64,000 nucleotides of DNA from Apostichopus japonicus (Eukaryota; Echinodermata; Holothuroidea; Aspidochirotida; Stichopodidae), in contig NC_092564.1 of assembly GCF_037975245.1 (NCBI RefSeq), forward strand, positions 2,941,984 through 3,005,983. Direction: 5' to 3'. Below the pieces are notes generated by a model. It worked only from the letters and a program-made list of their open reading frames with translations, made no database searches and was not told where the DNA came from. Positions 47,916 to 63,592 of this stretch are shown here, one piece after another. Each line of letters starts with the position of its first letter. Positions within the stretch are counted from its first letter, which is position 1. Made by a program: the position numbers and the translations under genes.

Positions 47916-48360
47916 AACGTAAACACAATGGAATGTAGCGTATGTATCATAAGTAAGGTATACATGTGATCCAAGCATTGAAAGTAAAGTTAGGGGGTTT
48001 GAAGGGAAACCCCGTAACTAGACTTAATTAATTGTCAGTGTGTTATTCAGTGTATATGTCTTCGAACTTCCAGGCGATGCTCATTATTGGTGCTGACGTA
48101 ACGAGCAATCTGATTGGCTGAAAACTCTGTAATTGCAAACCTGTTTGGGGGGAAAATATTCGCCCCCAGGACGGCATCCCCTGCACCTGTGTGACAAAGG
48201 AAGGATCCGACCGGGTGCCAGTTCTACTCTAGGTACGCCACTACATAGACTATACCATCGCCACGACGGCGCGGAGTCATATCAGAGCCAAGAATATTCT
48301 ATGCGTAATAATATTTCATGCTGCTGTATACGTTGGCGAGTCGGTGTGTTCGTAAAATTA
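47916..48360. repeat. Right arm of the inverted repeat (48089-48163) and flanks; no gene
   Basis: The segment 48089-48163 is the reverse complement of 43655-43736 with moderate divergence: GGTGCTGACGTAAC, then AATTGCAAACCTGTTT, then AAAATATTCGC. Nothing coding was seen. Confidence 0.65.
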
Positions 48361-48723
48361 CAAGGGCGTAGGAACCGGGGGGGCTGGGGGGGCGCCAGCC
48401 CCCCAGTGAAAAATATAGGGGGGCGGAAGTATCGTTCCGCCCCCCCGCTCCGCAAGTCAGAAAACCCCTTTTTCATTTCCAAATGAGAAAAAAATCTCAT
48501 TTGAAGCACCAAATTGCATCTAAGGCCAGGTGAAAATGCAAAATTCTTTACAAAATGGAGTGGGTGTTGAAATGTGCTATATTGCACCAAATTGCATCTG
48601 AGGCCACCTGGAAATGCAAAAAAATTCCAAAGGGGAGGGGGAACCCCCTCCCCTTAGACCCCTCCCCCAGGCCGGCCATCAGTCTTCAGCCCCCCCACTC
48701 AAAAGTACCTTCCTACGCCACTG
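48361..48723 (+). mobile_element. hAT MITE, copy 4, perfect 8-bp duplication
   Basis: Flanked by TAAAATTA on both sides (48353-48360 and 48724-48731). Ends CAAGGGCGTAGGAACCGG and TACGCCACTG. Same orientation as copies 1-3. Confidence 0.95.
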
Positions 48724-48731
48724 TAAAATTA

Positions 48732-48991
48732 TACTGGTATGCTGATGAATGGAAGATCAATACGCCTACTGACGCTTATAAATGGGTTTTTGTTTCTACT
48801 GTATATAGATAAACGCTCTCACCATGTAGTTAAGTTATGCATATTTCTACATTTCTAATACAGTTTATATTACACCTTCATGACGCTTTTAGCTGGATAC
48901 ATCAAGTGACACACATATGCAATCACTTAGTGGTAATACATTAGCAAAATATGAACCAGTTTCATCCTAGTAATGTTTGTACGTTTAATAG

Positions 48992-48993
<2 letters not shown>
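48732..48993. other. No gene recognised
   Basis: Short AT-rich spacer. Confidence 0.4.
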
Positions 48994-49035
<42 letters not shown>

Positions 49036-49055
49036 CCTATATATATATATATAGG

Positions 49056-49129
<74 letters not shown>
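48994..49129. repeat. (AT)n with two embedded TATAGGCCTATA palindromes
   Basis: Alternating AT interrupted twice by GGCC (about 49034-49037 and 49054-49057), each forming the same 12-base palindrome about 20 bp apart. Confidence 0.95.
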
Positions 49130-49131
<2 letters not shown>

Positions 49132-49818
49132 CACTTTCCTCTGCGAATAGCGCCGGCCAGCCGATTCAGGGTTCTTGGCCTAAGATATAGTATTGTAATT
49201 GGCCATATAATGAAGATGAACACGAAATAAATCCAGAGAGGTGATGGTATTTTTAACAGCGATATATAAAGAAAACTTCTTACAGTAAGGTTCAGTGTCT
49301 TGTACTGGATGTGTTGTACAAACTTGAGGCTACGTGGTCCTGAAGCCTACCATCAAGAGTGTTTTTGTTTTCCAACAGCAACCAGAGTAGACTGTCCTGT
49401 CCCTCCCAGGTACTGCATTTTGTATAAATTCCTCAACACTACTTGGAAATACCACATGTTGTATACAAATGATAAACTTTACCCTACAACTTAGCTTAAG
49501 ACATAATACACAAATACTACAGTGCATTCCTACCATCCATAAACAAATGTACTCCTTTACAGAGATGAATGTGATCGTATGAGTATCCCTAGAAAATATC
49601 ACATGTGTTACATCACAATCCCAGGATAAGCCTGATACCACATGCCGATCTATAGGAACAGCCCCAAAAGCCATAATCTGCTAACAATTACAACTGGTTA
49701 ACTTAATGGCAGGAGAGATAACCCCTATATAATTCCAAGGGGATTTAAACTACCACAATGGTTTCACACCGTCCACACAGAACTCCCATTGCTTCACAAC
49801 GTTAAAGTAACAGCGTTA

Positions 49819-49820
<2 letters not shown>
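49130..49820. other. No securely supported gene
   Basis: A minus-strand open frame (49330-49674) contains an exon-like block (about 49571-49676) between an acceptor-like TTAGCAG and a donor-like GTAAAG. Its peptide has no motif I can name. Confidence 0.3.
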
Positions 49821-49897
<77 letters not shown>

Positions 49898-49906
49898 CAT
49901 TTATAT

Positions 49907-49997
<91 letters not shown>
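49821..49997. repeat. (AT)n microsatellite
   Basis: Two AT tracts separated by ATAAATACATTTATATAGAT. Confidence 0.98.
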
Positions 49998-50000
<3 letters not shown>

Positions 50001-51100
50001 GGTGACTAATAGAAAGAGCCGCATGTCAAAACGCTCCCTTTGTTGGGAATTAATGGAATAAACCTCATCAAATCAAAAACAAAAAACCCAGACCTTTTTT
50101 TTCAAACCGATATTTTACTTTCCGTCCATTCCATAAGCAGAAATATCTGATTTACCGTGCTTCTAATGATCAATGCAATATTATCGACAGGGTCTTTACC
50201 CCTCCCATCAGTTCCCTTCCTTCCCACCCCCCACCCCACTTCCCCTGGAAAGCTTCTAGAAAAACAGAGCCTATACATAGCAGGCTATCGTGCTTGAAAG
50301 TTTACAGAGGGAAAGCCACATGAAGCACACTTGGTTCTTGAACTGTCATCCAGGCCATGCTTATACCTCAAGTCTCTCTCATCACACTTCCAACGTAAAA
50401 TATATTGCCTTTAATAGCAAACTAAGCTAAATTCTCCAAAGCAGGGAACTCACTTGTACAAATCGTCTTTATTATTTGTGTAAGATAATACATCATCGTT
50501 GTCAATAGGTTTTGGGAAACAGTACATATAATATGTTTTTTGGAGATTAATTATTAGACGTTCATATTGTTGTCAGGTTTGGTTGCTAGGTTCTCGTTTT
50601 TGTGTGTGTCGGTTATACATAGTACAAATTCATCAAAGCAGACATAACCATCCTGTTAATGGATATTTAAACATGTTTGATGTAGTGAGATATAAATTTC
50701 AGTGTGCTGATAAACTCCAAAATCTTCTTTTACTGGTTTTGTCCAGCCGTTTGTAACAATAGTCCGTCTTACTGTCTTGTTTTGTATGGGACAAATGCAA
50801 TGTCAAGGAAAGCATATATTGGGCAAAATACGCATCTGAAAAGAAACAACATGTTGAAAACTTGTATTTTTTTAAATCGCTTTAATAGGACCAGCATTCT
50901 AAGGCTTCAGTTCAATATGTTCTAATATGTCACACTGTTACTTCTTTATCAGTATAACTTATGCATTTAGTAACGATGTTCGATATAACTAACACAGTAT
51001 AGTAAAACTAAGTATATATCAACTACCCAGGACATTATAACACTACAGTGTAAGTACAGGTGCAATAAAGGTATACCGATATAGAAAAGCATAACAGTAT
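49998..51100. other. No gene recognised
   Basis: AT-rich, with a C-rich stretch at 50198-50250. Confidence 0.4.
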
Positions 51101-52140
51101 CAGTACAAGCATCAGCAGCAATAACAACAGCAATGGCCAATAACAACAGCAGTAGAAGTGACATATATAGCAGTCGCACTAACAACGTAATACAACAATA
51201 ACAACAGCAATAGCCAATAACAACAGCAGTAAAAGTGACATATAGACCTGGAACAACGTAGCATAACAATAACAGCCAATAACCAATGACAACAGCAGTA
51301 AAAGTGACATATATAAAGTAGCACTACAAAGTTCTATAACAATAACAATAACAACAGCAATAACCAATAACAACAGCAGTAAAAGTGACATATAGACCTG
51401 GAACAACGTAGCATAACAATAACAATAACAACAGCAATAACCAATAACAACAGCAGTATAAGTGACACATATAACAATATATAGCTATAACAACGTATTA
51501 TACCAATACAGCAACATTAGTAGTAACATGTATAGCAGTAGCAAATAACAACAGCATTAGCAGTAACTTGTATAGCATTAGCAATAACAACAGCAGTATA
51601 GCAGTAATATGTATAGCAGTAGCAAATAACAACAGCATTAGCAGTAACTTGTATAGCATTAGCAATAACAACAGCAGTATAGCAGTAATATGTATAGCAG
51701 TAGCAAATAACAACAGCATTAGCAGTAACTTGTATAGCATTAGCAATAACAACAGCAGTATAGCAGTAATATGTATAGCAGTAGCAAATAACAACAGCAT
51801 TAGCAGTAACTTGTATAGCATTAGCAATAACAACAGCAGTATAGCAGTAATATGTATAGCAGTAGCAAATTACAGCAACATTAGCAGTAACTTGTATATC
51901 ATTAGTAAATAACTACAGCATTACAATAGTAACATGTATAGCAATAGCAAATAACAACAGCATTAGCAGTAAAAATGTATAGCAATAGCAAATAACAACA
52001 GCATTAGCAGTAATATGTATAGCATTAGCAAATAACAACAGCATTACTACTAACATGTATAGCAGTAGCAAATAACAACGACTTTAGCAGTAATATGTAT
52101 AGCAGTAGCAAATTACAGCAGCAGCATCGTTAACAATGAA
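51101..52140. repeat. AACAACAGCA-rich tandem repeats including an 81-bp unit
   Basis: 51541-51870 holds four near-identical 81-bp units (GCAAATAACAACAGCATTAG ... repeats at 51541, 51622, 51703, 51784, with a decayed fifth at 51865). Left of it, about 75-bp units with AAAAGTGACATATAGACCTG recur (51160-51480). Right of it, shorter decayed units run to 52140. Because 81 is a multiple of three, hydrophobic (minus) or Asn/Ser-rich (plus) open frames appear; these are by-products of the repeat. Confidence 0.93.
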
Positions 52141-53267
52141 TAATAGCAGCAAGTACAATCGCGATAACAATATAGCATTGATAGTTTAAATAACATAAGT
52201 TGTCGCAATAAAACCCGATAACAAAGCATGGCTGTAACAATCGCGCTTTAACGTAGCAGCAACTACATAGTAATAACAAAAAAAGATAGAAATTTATACA
52301 GTAAGCAACAACAGTACAATCGCAGACAAGTATAGCCACAAATACGTAGCAATAGTCCTCGTTTTTAGCAATAATCAATGGTAGTGGCCATAACAACAGT
52401 AGGCCTATTAGTGGCAATATACCTAGTAGACATAGCAAAAGCATCCCAAGAACCGAGTGTTCAATGAATGTCAAAATGGCATGATAATCAACAAGATTAT
52501 TCGCTCAACCTACTCAGATAGATTTTTCAAGAATTATCCAGGAACAAATATGATTTTGCCAATTTTGGCTGCTTTTGAGACCACGTGAAATATGAATTTA
52601 TAAATATGACTTCAAATGTTGCTGTTTGCATTATGATGATGATAATGATGATGATAATTTGCTGCTACGAATATTTGTCTTTGTAGATGGTCTTTCAAGG
52701 CTACCATATCAATTATATCGTCTATCTACAAGTGCATTGTCAGAATCGCAAAGATTCTATTGTTCAGTCAGGCAGGAGGAAACAAGACGCCGGATATGAA
52801 GAAAGCCAAATAAGGCCTTTTATGAGAATTGGATGTGCTCAATAAACATGAAAGACGAATGGTTCAATCAGATTGAGATAAAAATATCAAAAGAAGTAGA
52901 ATCATCAAGAAACAGGGAAGAATGGAGAAAAGGGAGAGAACGAAATGTATTACAGGTGAATAAAGATCAATTTATTCAGAGCTATAGTTTTCAAAGACAG
53001 GTTTTTGTCGTACAGGTATAAAGCAAAAGGATTCGAATTTGTCCTCATAATATATCTGTCTATACAATATACATGCATGGTTCGCCTTTGAGGACGATCC
53101 TGCTTGAGGAAGGATCGAACAGCAGGTCTTACATATACCATGAGTAAATTGAAAACCAAGCAAATGACTGGTAAAGTTAGAAGCAAACATAAAAAACTGT
53201 TTCGAACGGATTAGAACCGGTGAGAAACCATGTTACAAGTCCGTTTTTGCCGAAAATAGTATATATG
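52141..53267. other. No gene recognised
   Basis: The plus-strand frame 52833-53021 is charged (EEWRKGRERN) but unplaced. A GATGAT run lies at 52635-52660. Confidence 0.35.
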
Positions 53268-53715
<448 letters not shown>

Positions 53716-53800
53716 CCGGCTTTATGAATCACAAATGATTACGAGTTGGTTAGAATCATGTTTGATCTCTAGAGTAAGGCAAATATGTCACCAAAACAGA

Positions 53801-53975
53801 ACTAGTATTGTTCGATACAGGTGACAAACGCCTACAGTATAATTACGACCTTCCTTTCCGGTTTCGAACCTCTGGACATACACCCTATTGGTTAGGGTGT
53901 CCGCTTATAAAGCGGGCCGGCCCGGGTTCGAATCCCGGTGGAGGCTGGAAGTTTTTTCACTGTTCTTGATTTTCC
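53801..53975 (+). mobile_element. tRNA-derived SINE, family 2, copy 2
   Basis: Matches 41948-42122 throughout: ACTAGTATTGTTCGATACAG leader, tRNA-like domain with TTGGTTAGGGTGTCCGC, box B GGTTCGAATCC, then GAAGTTTTTTCACTGTTC. Not followed by (AT)n here. Confidence 0.85.
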
Positions 53976-54029
53976 AACTCACTACGATGTCAATTATACA
54001 TACAATGGCAAAAGAAAAGCACTGACAAC

Positions 54030-54690
54030 CTTTTCGACGTCACCATTGGGAGCCTAGATGGTGAGGAATGCTGCAAACTATAGTTGTCTGCTACATGCTA
54101 TCTATCCCCAAAGCTAAATACGGGAGCAGCATCAGCCTCTACAGAGACGATGGGCTCGGCATCTTCAACCACAACCCCAAAAGAAATTTGAAAATATAAA
54201 GAAAGACACCTGTAAGACTTTCAAGGACAACAACCTCAATATAACAGCAGAAGCCAACAAGAAAACAGTAGGTTACCTGGACGTCACCCTGGACCTGCCC
54301 ACATTATGCCACAAATTATACTGGAATCCGAACAACACACCACTCTACGTAAGCATCAAACCTAACCATCCCCACGCCCCCTCCCCCCCCCCCAGGTACT
54401 GAGAAATATACCAAAAGAGCATTAACCAGCACCTGTCGGAAATATCATGCAGCTAAACCCATAAACCAAAAGGCATTGAACGACATCGGATACGATTACA
54501 ACCATATATATACAAACAAAGAAGACGAAACCGAAGAAGAAATTACAGACAGCGATATATCACGTGGTACAACTCACCCTACGATAAAAACCTGAAGACC
54601 AATATAGGCCAAAAATTCATACAGGTCGTCGAAAATTGTTTTTCGAAAACCCAAAGTTGTATGTAAAACATCAAAAGCATCATCAAAACG
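54030..54690 (+). pseudogene. Penelope-like retroelement fragment (RT C-terminal part)
   Basis: In shifting plus-strand frames the sequence encodes YGSSISLYRDDGLGIFNHNP (YRDD catalytic box, codons 54140-54151). It continues with CKTFKDNNLNITAEANKKTV, then YLDVTLDL, NNTPLYVSIKPNHP, and WYNSPYDKNLKTNIGQKF. This order matches Penelope-like element reverse transcriptases, in which YLDVTLNL and a WFNPPFSKSVKTNIG-like linker follow the YxDD box before a GIY-YIG domain. Several stops and frameshifts are present (for example a TAA near 54200 and a C-run at 54373-54392). No GIY-YIG region was found. It is a dead fragment. Confidence 0.8.
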
Positions 54691-55756
<1,066 letters not shown>

Positions 55757-55759
<3 letters not shown>

Positions 55760-56108
55760 ATAATGAAAATGAGACATCGGAGCATTTATTTTGGACTTGC
55801 AGCACTAACCAAACAACTCTGGCAAAAATATATCTTACAGATGTGTAACGAACGGCTTTGACTTTAACATCGAGACTATCAATTTTGATTTTATGAAAAT
55901 AAATAATAGACATCCCATCAAACTTTTCTTCTTATATCACGCAAAATACATGATCTTCAATTGTAAAATTGAAAATAATGATACAATACTTTATTACAAA
56001 CTTCTCTTGTCTGTGTTATAGAGGTTGAGTTTCATATTTTGTGAAATGAAATGATGACTCACGTGTTTTATTACCTTTTTATGGGTTTAACCTAAATAAA
56101 ATAGAACG
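55757..56108 (+). pseudogene. LINE 3' fragment (zinc-binding region and tail)
   Basis: Encodes [13 protein letters not shown], the end of the RT zinc-binding region, then [20 protein letters not shown], then KLFFLYHAKYMIF, a C-terminus typical of Tx1/L1-like LINEs. A short frame change occurs near 55855. AATAAA at 56095-56100 probably marks the 3' end. It is the same type of protein end as at 17125-17370. Confidence 0.75.
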
Positions 56109-57887
56109 AAGTCAGAACAGACTCCCGCGTGTGTTTACTTGTACACACTTAACTGCAAATAATGATCTGTGTATATATGTCCATGTTACGTAACTTTTGT
56201 ATGTTCATATAATGTCAATATTACCAAAACCACGTATAAAAATATGTTAATGCTTTGTAAATACTGTAATCACTATATATTGAGACATTGATGCTGGAAT
56301 ATCACGACAATGTTTTTTTTTTGTAGGGAGGGTGGGAGGGGCGGGTGTTGAAACATCTTCAAATATTTACTCCGGCTTGAAAGTGCAAGGAGCAATTTTG
56401 CAAGATTGATCATCAAAGTGTAACTAACAATTAATGTGTCTTATTACATTTGACTTTATTATCTCTTTAAATATCTTTGATCATAGACAATCCTACTGGT
56501 ACCCTTCAACTAACTTATCAAGAGGAAACAAACATTACGTAATATTTCAATTTCGCAAATAAGTAATCTCATGCCTGCACCCATTCCCACAAAAGGGATT
56601 GAAATGTCATATATACATGCGTGTAAACCATACACATCTCAAACACCTGTACTGCAGGGATTGTCGTTATAATTAGTATATTCTTAATTAACTCATCTCA
56701 TCTCGTCTCATCTGGAGAGGGTAGAGAGTGTAGATATCTGATTTTTTTTTAATGCTCATACAACCTCCCCCCACCCCCCTCCCTTTCCGTCATGGTAACA
56801 TCATAACCTGCATAGTTTACAAAAAAAGAATTGATTTCTTTTATTCTTTTAATTACATATTCATTGATGTAGTTTCTGGCGAGGAAGGGATGAAGGGTGG
56901 GGGGGGGGTTCTTTATGGACTTGAGTACTGTGCAGTTCTTTTTTCTTGGGGTGGGGGTTGTTTATGTTACTCTTTACCAACCTTAAGCGAAGTCTTATTT
57001 CACAAAATATTTGAATAATCCACTGAACTGTTAAACTTCAATCCCACGATTGGAAAACATTAATGTTCCTTTTCATGTTGACATACGAGAACATTTGCAG
57101 CTTTCCATGAACTTACATAAGTATTCATATCGGAAAATAAATATTTTTAACATCGGAAGCAGGAAGGGAAGAAGAACAAGAACAAGAAGAAGAAGGTGTG
57201 TGGGGGGGGGGGAGGGGGGCAGATTAGAAAATGAGAAAGTATAGAATTACCGGATGTCTGCCAGTGAAATCAAATTTTGTTTTTAAAGGACATCCTCCGT
57301 GCAAAATATTCCCTTAACATTTTTGATCGATATAATTGAAGCGATAATAATGAGCGAACAACTCGGAATTACTCGAAACTAATGGAACGGTTTGTCACGC
57401 TCGGCGGGAAGAGAAAAGCAGATATCACGGAAAAATCTAAGTGCCTGAGCTTTTTAGGTAAAGATCAACTAATTGACATTTTGTGAATGACCCATAATTT
57501 CCCCCCCCCTTTTTTTTGCCAAATAATCTTTTTTGGTAAATTTATAGATGCTTTGGGGAATCTTTCAATTAAACAAGACATTCTTTAAGTGCTTTGCCCC
57601 ACATCCACCCATTCGATTTAACACGTAAAGGTGTAAAAAATGCGTACTCGGTCATGTGTTCAAATGTACAGATCAGACCGAACTTAGTGACAGAGTATAC
57701 GTGGGAAGATGACTAAAAAAGGGCCTTGCACAGTATAATAAAAAAAGTGTGAAAGAATGAAATATGATGTTAACTCCTTTAAATCTTCACAAATTTGACA
57801 AGTTAAGTAAGGTTATTGTCCATACCCCAAGATATCTCTTCACATCTTCGCAAATTTACGCTGGAAGAGTTTAATTACAGAACAACA
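56109..57887. other. No gene recognised
   Basis: Contains G/C runs (56328-56345, 56768-56790, 56901-56912, 57205-57223, 57503-57512) and a GAAGAA tract (57170-57197). Confidence 0.4.
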
Positions 57888-59065
<1,178 letters not shown>

Positions 59066-59479
59066 ACAATGTAGACGGGAATGAATTTCGATGTTCAGAG
59101 CGTATTAGTTTAGTTAACTGAAATATGCTGACATAGTAATATTAATATATGAGTTTTGGATGAGATTTGCATCTACGTGTACTCTTGTCTTCTTGTTATT
59201 CATTACATTTCGTAGAAAGATTGTTGTAAAATCTACTAAGAAAATCATTTGATTATTAGAGCATGCAGGGAAAAGAATAACGTCATAACGTATTTATATT
59301 GGCAAGCAATTAACTCACTTATAGGTCTTGTATATCTGTGCATACAGTAATAAAAATGTTTTGTTGACTAAACCAGATCATTTAGTTTCATTCACCAGAG
59401 AGTTCTCGTTGAGCATGAGTTCATATGAGGTTAATTCTATTGGACTGTTATTGTTTATAAATTATATAAATTTGAGAAT
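59066..59479. other. No gene recognised
   Basis: AT-rich spacer. Confidence 0.35.
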
Positions 59480-60810
59480 TTACTACAAAATGGCCCAAAA
59501 AACTGGGTTAATAAAGATAACTCGTGATTAATTTTAAAATGAACTGAAATGAAATTATATCAGTAATATATCATATCGTTTGGTTAGATTGGGTCAAACT
59601 TTTTCAGGTAGCGTTTTTTAAGACATTTTCAAATTTTGAAATTGTACGTAAGAAGTCAAAAGTTAAATTTTACTTTGCAAAACCTTATTAATTCCATTAA
59701 TATTATGAACAATTGGCAAAAATGCTGGGTTAATAAAATATAACTAGTGATTAAGTTTTGAAATGAACTGAAATTATATCAGTTATAAATGATATTGTTT
59801 GGTTAGATTAGGTCAACCTTTGCAGGTAGCGTTTGATAAGACATTTTCAAATTTTGAAATTGTACGATAAGAAGTCAAAAGTTAAAGCTTACTTGCAAAA
59901 ACTAATTAATTCCAATAATATTATTTACAATTGGCAAAACTGCTGAGTTAATAAAATAAAACTAGTTATTAAGTTTTGAAATGAACTGAAAATATATCAG
60001 TTACGGTATATATCATATCGTTTGGTTAGATTGGGTCAAACTTTGCAGTTAGCGTTTTATAAGACATTTTCAAATTTTGAAATTGTACGTAAAAAGTCAA
60101 AAGTTAAAGTTTACTTGCAAAAACGTATTCATTCCATTAATATTATTAACAATTGGCAAAAATGCTGGTTAATAAAATATAACTAGTGATTAAGTTTTGA
60201 AATGAACTGAAAATATATCAGTTTTATATCATATTGTTTGGTTAGATTGGGTCAAACTTTTCAGGTAGCGTTTTTTAGACATTTTCAAATTTTGAAATTG
60301 TACGTAAGAAGTCAAAAGATAAATTTTACTTACAAAAACTTATTAATTCCATTCATAGTATTAACAATTGGCAAAAATGCTGGGTTAATAAAATATAACT
60401 AGTGATTAAGTTTTGAAATGAACTGAAATTATATCAGTTATAAATGATATTGCTTGGTTAGATTAGGTCAACCTTTGCAGGTAGCGTTTTATAAGACATT
60501 TTTGAATTTTTGAAATTGTACGTAAAAAGTTAAAGTTTACTTACAAAAACAATGAATTCCAATAATATTATTTACAATTGACAAAACATGCTGGGTTAAT
60601 AAAATATAACTAGTGATTAAGTTTTGAAATGAACTGAAATTATATCTGTTATATATCATATTGTTTGGTTAGATTGGGTCAAACTTTGCAGGTAGCGTTT
60701 TATAAGACATTTTCAAATTGTAAAATTGTACGTAAAAAGTCAAATGTTAAATTTTACTTACAAAAACAAATTAATTCCATTAATATTATTATGTCAAAAC
60801 TTAAATTTAC
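59480..60810. repeat. 218-bp tandem repeat, about six copies
   Basis: The landmark GCTGGGTTAATAAAATA recurs at about 59503, 59724, 59942, 60164, 60379 and 60590 (periods 211-222). Each copy continues with TTTTGAAATGAACTGAAA, GTTTGGTTAGATTGGGTCAA, AGACATTTTCAAATTTTGAA and a TTAATTCCATTAATATTATT end. Stop-rich in all frames. Confidence 0.93.
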
Positions 60811-61774
60811 TTGCACAAAAAAAAAAAATTCTTATAATTAACGGTATTGTCTGAACATTGAATTCGCCAAAATCGTAAGGAACTGTCCTTAGATTTTGTA
60901 TAAGAATATGTTGACACTATGCACTTGAGCGGGGCTTTTCGAGTTTTATTACCATAGTAACCAGGAATATGACCACACCAAGCCTAAAAAATCGTTATTC
61001 TTATATTTTGTCTGCACATGAGTGTTAGTAAAAGCGTTATCCATGAATCTAATCCATTGCCCAGACGCAATTTCATGTTTTTATCAATTATATGCATACA
61101 TGCAAAAAGCAAATAGAATAATGTCAAAATATTCATGTCCCGCCACCCCCCCCCCCTTTATTGTTTTTGCCTAGGTATTCATTATTTGAAATTAAAAATG
61201 ACATTATTTATACTAATAATTAGCACTATTATGGAATTTTAGGATCGAATATTATACTAAATTTACCACCAATTCACTTACTATGAATTCATGGGATGCT
61301 GCTTAAGTTCCCCTGTCGCATAATATAATATATAGCAACCGTAGAAATATGTCGGTGTGTTTTAGAGGGGTGGGGAGGGGGAGGGGAAGGAGAAGGGGAA
61401 CGGGTGATCTCTTTGATGTTCTGAAATTACTTGTAAGTGAGTGTAGTGACAAGAATTAAACTGCGTGCAATGCGGTATAAATGTGAGAAAATCGTGAAAT
61501 AGCCGAGAAGTGAGTAACTTATCCATTTGATAAAATACAGCCATTGATCCATTCAATTTGTCGTTGTAATTTGAATAAGCCGTAAAGAAAATGTTCAACA
61601 TTTCTGTGAAAGTGTAAACAAATTAATTAACTGTCGCAATTATGATAACTCTGATTTGTTTCATGTGTATTGTAGAGTACGCTCCTGCTGACCGGAATAA
61701 CGCAAAATAACGAAAAATACAAATTGTCTTCTTTGTTTGTATTTCGTTCACGTTACTTTTTGGTCCGCAACTAC
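60811..61774. other. No gene recognised
   Basis: Contains an A run (60820-60829), a C run (61145-61156) and a G-rich tract (61367-61400). Confidence 0.4.
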
Positions 61775-62165
61775 GGTAAAGTTAAAGTTAAAGTTGAAGG
61801 TTTACAGTCTTGTATGAGGCTAATGCCTCCTCACATGACTTTACAACTTAACCCCTGGTCATTGGTAACTTGTCACACCCACACACCAAAGTGTGCACAA
61901 TTCAATCAATCTCTCCTGGGGCACCACAGTGCACCACAACCACGTGTCCCCCGGGGGACTTCCCATAGGGTGCAGCCACAAACCGGCGCACGCAACTATA
62001 TTTACAAGTTACCTCGCAGGTCCCCATTTATACACCTGGGTGAAGAGAGGCAATGGAGATAAAGCGCCTTGCAAAAGGACACAACGCAATGATCTGGCCA
62101 GGGCTCGAACCTGTAATCCTTAGATCACAAGTCCACTGCCTTAACCACTTGACCACAACGCCCTC
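61775..62165 (-). mobile_element. tRNA-derived SINE, family 3
   Basis: On the minus strand the head (62165 to about 62085) is tRNA-like, with box A TGGTCAAGTGG (62145-62155), an ACTTGTGATCT anticodon arm (His-like GTG) and box B GGTTCGAGCCC (about 62101-62111). The body includes GCGCTTTATCTCCATTGCCT and CACCCAGGTGTATAAATGG, sequence I recall as common in marine invertebrate repeats. The tail is a CTTTAA repeat (61776-61800). A 14-bp palindrome GTCCCCCGGGGGAC lies at 61946-61959. Confidence 0.8.
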
Positions 62166-63228
62166 CTACGGTACATATTGGTTTTGCAGTTTAAACGAAA
62201 TTTAAAATGGCCTGACGTATCGATCCTAGCAGGATCTTCTTCAGAGGCTGAATGACAAGTAACATTAACAGAAGGGACAAATACACACACAGAGCACAGA
62301 CAGGTTAATGAGCAGGGTGAACACAAAGAGATATATGTAAGGGGATTAGTAGACAAGGGATGGAGAGAAGAAAGCAACAGGGGGAAGAGGAGAGGTAGGA
62401 GATACACTGTAGAGGGACAGAGAGAGGATTAATGGAAGAGGGTAGGGATTAAACTGGAGAAGGACAAAGACAGAAAAGTGTGGAGAAAAGGGGTGACAGA
62501 AGGGGAAAAGGAGGTTGAAGGGGGTGGGGGAGCTTTTACACACTCTCTTACACAAGGCTCTTTAGTGAATAAGCAGTTTGCTAACAGTTTTATTTTATTT
62601 TGACATTTAAAATTGACAACAAAGACACGGATCTGTTAACAGGATTCGGAACTATGTGCAGCAAAGTCCTTCAAAAGATCCATTATGTTGACAAATTCTA
62701 TGGAAATATGACCAAGAACAGCAAAAAAAAAATTTCAAATGTTTATCTAAGAACAGCAAGAGAAGAGACCTGTTAGACTTTAATTAACGGCTGACTTAGC
62801 GTTCATTTCTCATTAAAAAGCCAACATAGGGTTAAAAGCAAAAACGTTGAATCTTTTATCACAGGTATAGGGATAACCTTTAAATATTGATTCGGTTTAC
62901 TCACTTAGTGTAAACTGATGCAAATAGAGTTTACATTGTAATCTACCGGCAAAAAACATTTGGCTAAAAACCTCAACTTGATGTTAATCGATAAAATTGG
63001 CATAGGTAAGAAACCAGAGAAAGAGAGAGGAAGAGAGGAAGACTTCCACCTCCTTAGAGAATAGTCTGCAAATAATGAGGGATATGTGGTAAGATGGAAT
63101 TGAAGTGCTAAATGGAATTTCTGTCAATATATGCTGCCCTGGGCATTCACCTAATTCTTTATACGTCTGGACATCAAGAACTGAGATATTGTCTTTATAA
63201 ATCTGTGTGTGATCGGATGTGAGAGCAC
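62166..63228. other. No gene recognised
   Basis: Near 62220-62262 the motif ATCCTAGCAGGATCTTCTTC lies directly upstream of the SINE head. It is a motif I associate with Penelope-type repeat edges. Purine-rich sequence follows (62340-62530). Confidence 0.35.

Positions 63229-63592
<364 letters not shown>

Noticed and set aside
49571-49676. Protein-coding exon on the minus strand
   Set aside because: Splice-like borders exist but the peptide matches nothing I know, and the following frames contain stops.
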